Assembly (NCBI GenBank): GCA_021790495.1
Contig: JAJYGZ010000385.1
Location: 1 to 8,044, forward strand
Length of the DNA: 8,044 bases
Direction of reading: 5' to 3'
Source of the DNA: Actinomycetes bacterium
Lineage (GTDB): Bacteria; Actinomycetota; Acidimicrobiia; Acidimicrobiales; Acidimicrobiaceae
Numbering within the stretch: position 1 is the first letter of the stretch; each line of letters begins with the position of its first letter. Under the pieces are notes generated by a model that saw only the letters and a list, made by a program, of their open reading frames with translations, did not search any database and was not told the DNA's origin. The position numbers and the translations under genes are program-made. This document shows, in pieces, positions 1 through 6,373 of this stretch.

Positions 1-428
1 TCGGAAAAGCCGCCATCGCCCAAGCCAAGCTCGCCTACGAAGCGTTTCTCGAGATCTCCGCGACCGCCGCGGCACAAGAACTGTTCGCCGCGGGCCTTAG
101 GCCGCAACGTCCTCTATTCGCCTCAACTTCTACCAAGAATCCCGCCTACCCGAAACTGATGTACGTCGAAAACCTGATCGGTCCCGATTCGGTCAACACC
201 ATGCCGCTCGCCACCCTTGAAGAGATGCTCCGGACTGGAAGACCGGTGGCATCTACGGTCACCCGCGGTCTCGAGGAGGCAAAAGAACTTATGCTAAATA
301 CGCTGGGTGAACTTGGCATTTCGATGGCCAAGGTAACCGCCGATCTCGAGGCTGAAGGATTGAAATCCTTCTCTACCGCCTGGCATAACCTCGGCCAAGA
401 GATCTCCAAGAAGATCGCCAATTCGTAG
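1..428 (+). CDS. tal: Transaldolase, C-terminal part (5' end outside window)
   Basis: Transaldolase moves a dihydroxyacetone unit between sugar phosphates in the cytoplasmic non-oxidative pentose phosphate pathway. About 141 codons are visible, read from base 3 and ending at TAG 426-428; the reading frame is open to the left edge, so the true start lies outside. The visible part carries the family stretch RPLFASTSTKNPAY, followed by MYVENLIGPDSVNTMP, which is characteristic of the longer actinobacterial and cyanobacterial-type transaldolases. The tail (DLEAEGLKSFSTAWHNL) also matches the usual C-terminus of this class. The Schiff-base lysine would be upstream and cannot be checked. In many bacteria this type is fused at its C-terminus to a glucose-6-phosphate isomerase domain; here the protein stops and the isomerase is a separate gene 217 bases on. 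Family assignment is firm; pathway use is from family knowledge. Confidence 0.93.
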   Translation, partial: GKAAIAQAKLAYEAFLEISATAAAQELFAAGLRPQRPLFASTSTKNPAYPKLMYVENLIGPDSVNTMPLATLEEMLRTGRPVASTVTRGLEEAKELMLNTLGELGISMAKVTADLEAEGLKSFSTAWHNLGQEISKKIANS

Positions 429-449
429 GAAACCCGCGCCAACCGTCAA

Positions 450-478
450 GTGCCGCGGCTTTGCGCGCGGCCACTTTT
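450..478 (+). terminator. Probable intrinsic terminator after tal
   Basis: The arm GTGCCGCG (450-457) pairs with CGCGG-C-CAC (466-474) with one bulged C. GC (458-459) can add pairs with GC (463-464) around a TTT loop. The hairpin is followed directly by TTTT (475-478) and lies 22 bases after the tal stop codon. The U-tract is short, so termination may be partial. Confidence 0.55.
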
Positions 479-495
479 CGGCCTGGGTCACGTCG

Positions 496-562
496 GTGCC
501 TGGCGCCAGATTGGCGGGGCGAGACGGTACGCCCAAGAATTAGCGACGCTCTCGCCAGGTGC
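496..562. repeat. Palindrome and inverted repeat in the tal-pgi gap
   Basis: CTGGCGCCAG (500-509) is a perfect 10-base palindrome. In addition, GTGCCTGGCG (496-505) can pair with CGCCAGGTGC (553-562), counting two G-U pairs. The element sits upstream of the proposed pgi promoter at 606-614, so it could be an operator, part of the 3' end of the tal transcript, or chance structure in G+C-rich DNA. The remainder of 429-645 shows no gene. Confidence 0.3.
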
Positions 563-605
563 GGCGATGGCTTGGATGTCGGCCCGCAAGCAATAACGGC
601 TGCGC

Positions 606-614
606 TGGTAGCGT
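606..614 (+). promoter_or_regulatory. Candidate extended -10 promoter of pgi
   Basis: TGG followed by TAGCGT matches the TGn-TANNNT extended -10 form. Transcription would begin near 621 and give a leader of about 25 bases that contains the ribosome binding site. I see no clear -35 box at 16-19 bases spacing. The same TGGTAGCNT string occurs at the same kind of position before the di-iron gene (7066-7074), which supports it. Confidence 0.42.
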
Positions 615-637
615 AAAGCTTCGAAGGCGAAAAACCT

Positions 638-642
638 GAGGA
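638..642 (+). promoter_or_regulatory. Ribosome binding site of pgi
   Basis: GAGGA lies three bases before ATG 646. This is closer than usual but workable. An in-frame TGA at 637-639 rules out any start further upstream, so this site fixes the start at 646. Confidence 0.55.
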
Positions 643-645
643 CCA

Positions 646-1998
646 ATGGCTACTTCTGATCTGACCACCCGAATCTTGGCGCGCGACAATTCCCTCTGGC
701 AAAGGGCCGACGCCCCTTTCGCACCGCTTGGCTGGATCGATCTCCCCTCAAGGAACTACGAGTACCTGCTCGACATGACACGGTGGGCGGAATCCATCGA
801 CCAGTCCAAGATCTTGGTGCTAGGCATGGGCACCTCGGGCCTCGCACCTCGAGTCTTTTTCGACTTTATGACTAACCATGGGCCCAGACCCCAGCGCGAT
901 ATTGTCGCCCTCGACTGTCTCGATTCGCGCTCTTTTGCCGATATCGACTTGACCGATACCGCGGTGATCGTATCCACCAAATCCGGCATCACCTTAGAGA
1001 CCGACGCGCTGTTTCGCTTCTTTTACTCCCGCCTCGGACGCCCGGGGCGATTTATCGCCATTACCGACCAGGGATCGCCACTTGATATTGAGGCACGCGA
1101 ACTCGGCTTCAAGCGCGTCTTCAACTGTCCCACGTCGATGGGTGAGCGCTTCACTATCTTCAGCGAGCTGGGAATCGTACCGGCGGCGTTGGCTGGAATG
1201 GATCTATTCGAACTCTTCGACAACGCGACCAAAACCGAGGTCGGGGCCTTCGTCAAGCTGGGCGAGGAGATCGGCGGAAATGCCAATGCCCAGATCAACG
1301 CCGTCGAAATCCTCCACGCCCGCAAAGACCGCGCGCTCGCGCTCTGGAGCGAGCAACTACTCGCGATCAACTCCGCCGAGCGGTCCAAATGCCTAATTCC
1401 GGTACCGACAGAGCTCTCACTAGGCACCTATCCCCGATCGAAGGTGCCGATCGCGCCAAAATCAATCGCCGAACTCGCCCAACTTCTTTACGGGCTCCCC
1501 TTTGCAGCTGCTGCGGCGGGCTACGCGCTTGAGATAGACCCGTTCAAGGAGTACGACGAGCTAGGCGCCAGAGAAGATGTCCTTGAATCTCTCCGGGGCG
1601 CTCCTCTGAAAATCTCCGCTCCCGAGGTTGACTTTGGAAATCTTGCGAAATATCTCGACTCGAAGCTTCATCCCCAAGACTTGGTCGCGATCTCGGCCTA
1701 CCAGCCGCTTGACTACGAGAACGAGCTCGTGGCGGCGTCTGCGCAACTCGCGCGCGAACTCGGCGCCAATATCGTTACCGCCGGCCTGGCCCCACGACAT
1801 CTTCATGCCACGGGCCAGCTCCACAGGGATGGACCGGCGGGTACCCACGTCGTTCAAGTTATCTCCAAAAGCCATGGCCCGAGAATAGCGATACCAACGC
1901 TGGAAACAGACTTCAACTCCCTGATCGAAGCTCAGGCGGACCGCCAAGCCTGGGAACTCACCGAAAGAGGCCATAAAGTATCTCGCATCTACTCCTAG
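646..1998 (+). CDS. pgi: Glucose-6-phosphate isomerase family protein (transaldolase-associated type), divergent active site
   Basis: The 450-residue cytoplasmic protein with two SIS-type sugar-phosphate domains matches the isomerase half of transaldolase/isomerase fusions. Visible markers are RDNSLW near residue 14, LGMGTSGLAP (59-68), the phosphate-binding STKSGITLE (110-118), SMGERFTIFSELGIVPAALAGMD (from 164), WSEQLLAI (234-241) and HLHATGQLHRDGP (385-397). The expected reaction is glucose-6-phosphate to fructose-6-phosphate. From memory of the family, three conserved motifs are altered: GGS is GTS at 62-64, GGR is GER at 166-168 (Arg168 kept), and the catalytic-glutamate region AES-x-GK is AIN-S-AE at 240-245, which puts Ile241 where the base is expected. 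It is full length with no frameshift, so it is a maintained gene; it may be a divergent isomerase or a non-catalytic relative. It is followed after 83 bases by the lactonase gene and is probably co-transcribed with it. Confidence 0.85.
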   Translation: MATSDLTTRILARDNSLWQRADAPFAPLGWIDLPSRNYEYLLDMTRWAESIDQSKILVLGMGTSGLAPRVFFDFMTNHGPRPQRDIVALDCLDSRSFADIDLTDTAVIVSTKSGITLETDALFRFFYSRLGRPGRFIAITDQGSPLDIEARELGFKRVFNCPTSMGERFTIFSELGIVPAALAGMDLFELFDNATKTEVGAFVKLGEEIGGNANAQINAVEILHARKDRALALWSEQLLAINSAERSKCLIPVPTELSLGTYPRSKVPIAPKSIAELAQLLYGLPFAAAAAGYALEIDPFKEYDELGAREDVLESLRGAPLKISAPEVDFGNLAKYLDSKLHPQDLVAISAYQPLDYENELVAASAQLARELGANIVTAGLAPRHLHATGQLHRDGPAGTHVVQVISKSHGPRIAIPTLETDFNSLIEAQADRQAWELTERGHKVSRIYS

Positions 1999-2070
1999 AT
2001 CGCCAGCGCCCTGGAGATTCGTATCTCGAGGTTTGGAAGGCGACCGCCCGATCAAACATCGGCTCCAACC

Positions 2071-2081
2071 AAGGTGGAAAG
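2071..2081 (+). promoter_or_regulatory. Ribosome binding site deciding the TTG start of pgl
   Basis: AAGGTGGAAAG stands directly before TTG 2082. AAGGTGG ends four bases before the start. The first in-frame ATG is at residue 17, inside a region that aligns with the normal N-terminal helix of lactonases, so the TTG start is preferred. Confidence 0.6.
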
Positions 2082-2843
2082 TTGAACAATTTCGAACTAG
2101 AAGTTACCGATGACCTGCAGGCATCATTCATGGCTCGCATCACGGAATTTGCGGGCTCGCACCCCGGACCGAGCTCCTTGTTTGTAACCGGAGGCTCCCA
2201 AGCGCATCTTTGCTATCCCGCACTGGCGTCAGCGTTGAGCGACTCGAGATCGCCCTTGGGGCGCTATGAGATCTTTCTTGGCGATGAGAGGGTGGTTCCG
2301 CTGACGAGCGAATCCTCCAATACCGCCTTGATCGATGGCCTCATTGGTTCCGCCTATCGCGCCTCGGAGCTACGTCAGATCTATTCCCCCACCAGAACTA
2401 CCGAAGTGGACCTGGCGGAGCTCATGGCCGCCTCAGATCCGGTGCCAACGCATATTTCCGATGCGCAAAGCGCAGCGCTTCGGGGGCTCACCAACGGCTT
2501 CGCCCAAGCACTGAGAGCGGCCCCCGCCGCTCGGCTCGTGCACCTTGGCTTGGGGCCAGACGGCCATGTCGCCTCGAACTTTCCCAACGGCATCGATTTT
2601 GGCATCCGAACTCCCGAAGCCGCGACGTCGCTCGATGTCACCGGTCTAAACCGCTTCTGGCGACTCACCATCTCCATGGACTTCATCAACTCCTCGTCTC
2701 TGGTGCTTTTGAGCGTTAGCGGAAGCGAAAAAGGAGAGGTGCTCCGCCGGGTTCTCACAAATCCAGATTCCTTTCCCGCGGGAAACATTAATGCGCCCAA
2801 TTTCGCAATCGTCGTCGATCGCCAGGCGTCTTTGGCGCTTTGA
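2082..2843 (+). CDS. pgl: 6-phosphogluconolactonase
   Basis: This enzyme hydrolyses 6-phosphoglucono-1,5-lactone to 6-phosphogluconate in the oxidative pentose phosphate pathway. The 253-residue length is normal for the DevB/Pgl family. The diagnostic motifs are present in order: FVTGGS with Gly37-Gly38-Ser39, FLGDERVVP with Asp68-Glu69-Arg70, LGLGPDGHVASNFP around Asp160-Gly161-His162 (the histidine expected to act in lactone hydrolysis), and the late SGSEKGEVLRRVL segment. A TTG start with a good ribosome binding site is used. The gap to the upstream isomerase gene is 83 bases with only a weak hairpin (2014-2027) and no U-tract, so the two are likely one transcript. In many actinobacteria zwf and opcA stand just before pgl; they are not here. 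The lactone could come from Zwf encoded elsewhere or from an F420-dependent dehydrogenase. Confidence 0.92.
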   Translation: MNNFELEVTDDLQASFMARITEFAGSHPGPSSLFVTGGSQAHLCYPALASALSDSRSPLGRYEIFLGDERVVPLTSESSNTALIDGLIGSAYRASELRQIYSPTRTTEVDLAELMAASDPVPTHISDAQSAALRGLTNGFAQALRAAPAARLVHLGLGPDGHVASNFPNGIDFGIRTPEAATSLDVTGLNRFWRLTISMDFINSSSLVLLSVSGSEKGEVLRRVLTNPDSFPAGNINAPNFAIVVDRQASLAL

Positions 2844-2910
2844 GGATCCTTGGCCAAAGCGGATTGAGGCCCGGGCGCGATATCGCCGCACCCGAGTTGG
2901 TTAGCTGGCA

Positions 2911-2930
2911 AGGCGATTCTCGCCTATTGT
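2911..2930 (+). promoter_or_regulatory. Candidate leaderless promoter of fbiC with overlapping inverted repeat
   Basis: TATTGT (2925-2930) fits the actinobacterial TANNNT -10 and ends seven bases before the A of ATG 2938, the spacing expected if transcription begins at the start codon. No ribosome binding site lies in the usual window: the nearest purine run, AAGG at 2910-2913, is over 20 bases away. A perfect inverted repeat, AGGCGA-TTC-TCGCCT (2911-2925), fills the spacer and shares its last base with the -10. It could be an operator or the stem of a weak terminator for pgl. A TTAGCT at 2901-2906 is a poor -35 candidate at 18-base spacing. Confidence 0.45.
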
Positions 2931-2937
2931 TGCCTAC

Positions 2938-5253
2938 ATGACAATGCAACTGACCAAGCTTTCAACACCAGAGTTGCTTAGGCGCGCGGCTTGGATTCGA
3001 GACCAATCACACGGCCACTACGTCACCTACTCGCCGAAGGTATTTCTCCCCCTCACGATGCTGTGTCGCGACCGCTGCGCCTATTGCACCTTCGTGAAAC
3101 GTCCTTCGGAGCTGTCTTCGCCGTACATGGAGATAGGCCAGATTAAAGAGATCGCCGAACAAGGGTTGGCGGCGAATTGTCACGAAGCGCTCTTTACCCT
3201 TGGCGAACGCCCCGAAGATCGCTGGCGCACCGCCCGAGAGTGGCTCGATAGCAACGGGCATGCCTCGACAGTGCATTACCTTGCCCATGTCGCGGGCGTA
3301 GTCATGAACGAGCTTGGGCTGCTCCCCCACATCAACGCCGGCGCGCTCTACCCCGACGAACTCGAGCTGCTTCGCGAAGTCTCGGTCTCACAAGGGATGA
3401 TGCTCGAGTCGATTCGCGACGATCTCGAATGCCACCGCGGATCACCCGACAAAACCCCGGCCCGACGACTAGCGACAATAGCGGCCGCCGGCGAATTACA
3501 AATTCCATTTACCACCGGCCTGCTGGTAGGTGTCGGCGACAGCGAGGATGATCGAGTCGAGGCGCTGGTCGCCATCGCGGCGTTGGCTGAGCAGTACGGG
3601 CACATACAAGAGGTCATCATCCAGAACTTCGTGCCCAAGCCCAACACGCGTTTGGGTTCCACTCCCGCTCCAGACTTTGAGAGCTTTCTTCGCACCATCG
3701 CCCTGGCGAGAATCATCCTTCCGGCTTCAATACATCTCCAGGCGCCTCCAAACCTCTCCGACGACCCGTCTGCCCTAATTAGGGCGGGGGTAGACGATCT
3801 CGGCGGGATCTCTCCGGTCACCATCGACCACGTCAACCCGGAGCGCCCTTGGCCGCATCTGGACAAGCTGGCGCGTCAGGTCGAAGAAGCTGGCTTTGAC
3901 CTGGTGCCCCGCCTCGCGATCTACCCTGAATTCGCCCTCGACGCCAAGCGATGGATAGCGCCTGCCCTCCAATTCGGGGTCATGGAGCATGCCGATGCGT
4001 CAGGGTATGCCAGAGAGGACCGCTGGGTATCTGGCGGGGATGGGGACATCCCCCCGGACTTCTTTGACGCTGGGTGCTCCCCGCAACCCAACGGGTATCG
4101 CCTGAGGTCCGCGTCCGGGTCTAACCCGGGACTCGAGGAGTTGCTCGAAGCGATCGAAACCGGCCACGAGCCGGACCGGAGCGAGATAGAGACGCTATTT
4201 CGGGCACGGGGCTCGGACGTGATTCGAATCGCTGAGTTAGCTAACGAGCTACGCCGGCGGATTGTCGGCGACGACGTTACCTTCGTTAGGAATCGAAACA
4301 TCAACTACACCAACATCTGCACCTTCAAGTGCCGATTCTGCGCGTTTTCCAAGGGACCGTTATCCCTCAACTTGCGCGGGACTCCATACCTGCTCGAACT
4401 GGACGATCTCGCCGAAAAGGTCACCGAGGCCTCCCAACTCGGCGCCACCGAGGTCTGCCTCCAAGGCGGAATACACCCTTCATTTGACGCGAACTACTAC
4501 CTCGAAGTTGTGCGCACCGTCCGCAAAGCGGCGCCCGATATTCACATCCATGCATTCAGCGCACTGGAAATATCCGAAGGCTCGCGCAGAGCAGGGATCG
4601 ATTTGGCCACTTATTTGAGGATGCTAAAGGACGCCGGACTCAAGACCCTGCCTGGCACCGCTGCGGAGATCCTCGATGACGACATCCGCAAGGTGCTTTG
4701 CCCAGACAAGATAAGAACCGAAGAGTGGCTCGAGGTGCATCGCCAGGCTCACAAAGTCGGCCTGAAGTCCAATGTCACCATCATGTTCGGGGCGATTGAG
4801 ACGCCCCGGTCGTGGGCAACCCATATTGACGTCACCCGGCGCCTACAAAAAGACACCGGCGGATTCACCGAATTCGTCCCACTCCCCTTCGTTCACATGG
4901 CGTCTCCGATCTATCTCCGGCGGCGCGCGCGCAGGGGTCCTACCTTTCGCGAAGCCGTCTTGATGCACGCGATCGGGCGGATCGCCTATGCCAAGACGAT
5001 CCGGAACATCCAGGCGTCCTGGGTGAAAATGGGCGTCGCCGGGGCGCAATCTCTCCTGCGCTCAGGAGCCAACGACTTAGGCGGTACGCTAATGGAGGAG
5101 AACATATCGCGGGCAGCGGGCGCCGCTCACGGACAGATGTTGGAAACCGACGACTTCTTGGACATCTCGGCTCCTCTCGGGCGTCCGCTGGTGCAGCGAT
5201 CGACCCTCTATGCCGAGCTGGCGCGCCACGAGCTGACCGAGCGTAGTTCATAA
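2938..5253 (+). CDS. fbiC: 7,8-didemethyl-8-hydroxy-5-deazariboflavin (FO) synthase, fused CofG-CofH
   Basis: This enzyme makes FO, the deazaflavin chromophore of coenzyme F420, from tyrosine and 5-amino-6-ribitylaminouracil by two radical-SAM reactions. The 771-residue protein holds two radical SAM domains. The N-terminal CofG-like part has the CX3CX2C cluster at Cys43, Cys47 and Cys50 (CRDRCAYC). The C-terminal CofH-like part has a second cluster at Cys461, Cys465 and Cys468 (CTFKCRFC), with NYTN just before it and LQGGIHP after. The joint lies at about residues 370-430. The fused form is typical of actinobacteria (and some eukaryotic algae); archaea and cyanobacteria usually have separate proteins. 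It is shorter than mycobacterial FbiC (about 856 residues), mostly through a shorter N-terminus, but all key cysteines are present. ATG 2938 is chosen because an in-frame TAG lies at 2902-2904 and no ATG, GTG or TTG lies between; ATG 2944 is an alternative. Function is firm; no other F420 gene is in the window. Confidence 0.95.
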   Translation: MTMQLTKLSTPELLRRAAWIRDQSHGHYVTYSPKVFLPLTMLCRDRCAYCTFVKRPSELSSPYMEIGQIKEIAEQGLAANCHEALFTLGERPEDRWRTAREWLDSNGHASTVHYLAHVAGVVMNELGLLPHINAGALYPDELELLREVSVSQGMMLESIRDDLECHRGSPDKTPARRLATIAAAGELQIPFTTGLLVGVGDSEDDRVEALVAIAALAEQYGHIQEVIIQNFVPKPNTRLGSTPAPDFESFLRTIALARIILPASIHLQAPPNLSDDPSALIRAGVDDLGGISPVTIDHVNPERPWPHLDKLARQVEEAGFDLVPRLAIYPEFALDAKRWIAPALQFGVMEHADASGYAREDRWVSGGDGDIPPDFFDAGCSPQPNGYRLRSASGSNPGLEELLEAIETGHEPDRSEIETLFRARGSDVIRIAELANELRRRIVGDDVTFVRNRNINYTNICTFKCRFCAFSKGPLSLNLRGTPYLLELDDLAEKVTEASQLGATEVCLQGGIHPSFDANYYLEVVRTVRKAAPDIHIHAFSALEISEGSRRAGIDLATYLRMLKDAGLKTLPGTAAEILDDDIRKVLCPDKIRTEEWLEVHRQAHKVGLKSNVTIMFGAIETPRSWATHIDVTRRLQKDTGGFTEFVPLPFVHMASPIYLRRRARRGPTFREAVLMHAIGRIAYAKTIRNIQASWVKMGVAGAQSLLRSGANDLGGTLMEENISRAAGAAHGQMLETDDFLDISAPLGRPLVQRSTLYAELARHELTERSS

Positions 5254-5256
5254 CGA

Positions 5257-5270
5257 GGCCCGGTGGGGCC
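5257..5270 (+). other. Short GC hairpin between fbiC and the LOG-family gene
   Basis: GGCCC (5257-5261) and GGGCC (5266-5270) can pair around a GGTG loop. There is no U-tract after it (GGTATTGC follows), so it may only slow or mark the end of fbiC, and transcription probably continues into the next gene. Confidence 0.3.
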
Positions 5271-5297
5271 GGTATTGCTAGGAAAGAACTTACAGAT

Positions 5298-6368
5298 TTG
5301 AAACAGGACCCACGCTTCAGAGCGACACCGCACGAATCGACGTTGCTCTCCGCGGACCTCGAAGCGCTGGTCGACAAGATGGGAGCGCGCAAGAACAAGG
5401 ACCTCCTCCTCCAGCTGCTGAATGCTGCGGTGAACTTCGCGGATGCCGAGATAGACCGTCTCGACCTAAAGATTGCGTCGAGCGCTCTGGCTGAACTTCA
5501 CAACGCTTTCGCCACCTTTCACCCGTATCGAAAGATAAAAAAACTCACCATCTTCGGCTCAGCGCGAACCACGCCGGACCAGGAGGACTACCAAGTAACG
5601 GTAAAGCTGGCAAAGGCGATGGCGGATCACGGGTGGATGGTGATCACCGGGGCCGGTCCGGGCATCATGGCGGCCGGAATCGAGGGGGCCGGGCGCGAAA
5701 ACTCCTTCGGCGTCAATATTAAGCTTCCCTTCGAACAGTCGGCCAACCTCTTCATCCAACAAGACCCCAAGCTTGTGGAGATGAAGTACTTCTTCACGCG
5801 AAAACTCATCTTTACCAAAGAATCCGATGCCTTTTTGATCCTGCCGGGAGGCTTCGGGACCATGGACGAGGCCTTCGAACTGCTGACCTTGATCCAAACC
5901 GGTAAATCGCAGCCCGCACCGGTGGTCTTCTTCCAGTCCGAAGGCTCCAGCTACTGGAACGAGTGGGAGACATACGTCAAGGCGCGCCTCTTCGCCGGAG
6001 GGTACGTCTCACCCGAGGACGAGAGCCTCTATCTGATCACCTCGAACTTCAATAGCGCCATCGACGAGTTCCTCAGCTTCTATCGCAATTATCACTCGAT
6101 GCGCTGGGTGGGCAACCTCCTGATACTGCGGATGCGCGTCGGGCCCACCCGCAAACAGCTCGCGGCCATCAACGCTCGCTACGGAAAAATTTGCCAGTCC
6201 GGCACCATCGAGTCCATCCCCATCACCGGCGCAGAGAAGGGAGAACGCGACGGGCTCGATCTTTACCGTCTGGCCCTTCGCTTTGACCACGTCTCCCACG
6301 GGCGGTTGCGCCAGCTAATAAACGAATTGAACACGCTGTCAAGCACTGGGGATAACCAACCGATATAG
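5298..6368 (+). CDS. LOG-family protein (predicted nucleoside 5'-monophosphate phosphoribohydrolase), extended form
   Basis: LOG-family enzymes have a Rossmann-like fold and cut the N-glycosidic bond of nucleoside monophosphates; plant and some bacterial members release cytokinins, while others act on ordinary purine or pyrimidine nucleotides. The core is clear: IFGSAR (85-90), ITGAGPGIMAAGIEGAG (from about 116), MKYFFTRKLIF (162-172, with the conserved arginine at 168), and PGGFGTMDE (183-191, the PGGxGTxxE signature with Glu191). The 356-residue length exceeds the roughly 180-200 of minimal LOG proteins: about 80 residues precede the core and about 90 follow, including a segment from NYHSMRWVGNLL to the C-terminus. 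Such long forms exist in actinobacteria and other phyla, and substrate cannot be set from sequence. The TTG start is supported by AGGAAAG (5280-5286) 11 bases upstream. The next gene begins 5 bases after the stop, so the two are likely an operon. Confidence 0.85.
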   Translation: MKQDPRFRATPHESTLLSADLEALVDKMGARKNKDLLLQLLNAAVNFADAEIDRLDLKIASSALAELHNAFATFHPYRKIKKLTIFGSARTTPDQEDYQVTVKLAKAMADHGWMVITGAGPGIMAAGIEGAGRENSFGVNIKLPFEQSANLFIQQDPKLVEMKYFFTRKLIFTKESDAFLILPGGFGTMDEAFELLTLIQTGKSQPAPVVFFQSEGSSYWNEWETYVKARLFAGGYVSPEDESLYLITSNFNSAIDEFLSFYRNYHSMRWVGNLLILRMRVGPTRKQLAAINARYGKICQSGTIESIPITGAEKGERDGLDLYRLALRFDHVSHGRLRQLINELNTLSSTGDNQPI

Positions 6369-6373
6369 ACGGT

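Noticed and set aside
572..596. TTGGAT with AATAAC as a possible -35/-10 pair for pgi
   Set aside because: The -10 match is poor, and TGG-TAGCGT at 606-614 is much better.
2014..2027. GAGAT/ATCTC hairpin between pgi and pgl as a terminator
   Set aside because: Only five weak pairs and no U-tract; read-through into pgl is more likely.
1561..2055. Antisense reading frame of 164 codons across the 3' part of pgi
   Set aside because: It lies opposite a clear isomerase gene, has no recognisable motif and follows from codon bias on the + strand.
2381..2911. Antisense reading frame of 176 codons across pgl
   Set aside because: It mirrors the lactonase gene, including its conserved motifs, and shows no family resemblance of its own.
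3348..3866. Antisense reading frame of 172 codons inside fbiC
   Set aside because: Serine- and arginine-rich low-complexity translation typical of the opposite strand of a G+C-rich gene.
4940..5398. Antisense reading frame of 152 codons spanning the fbiC end and the start of the LOG-family gene
   Set aside because: It covers two well-supported genes and has an arginine- and proline-rich composition without motifs.
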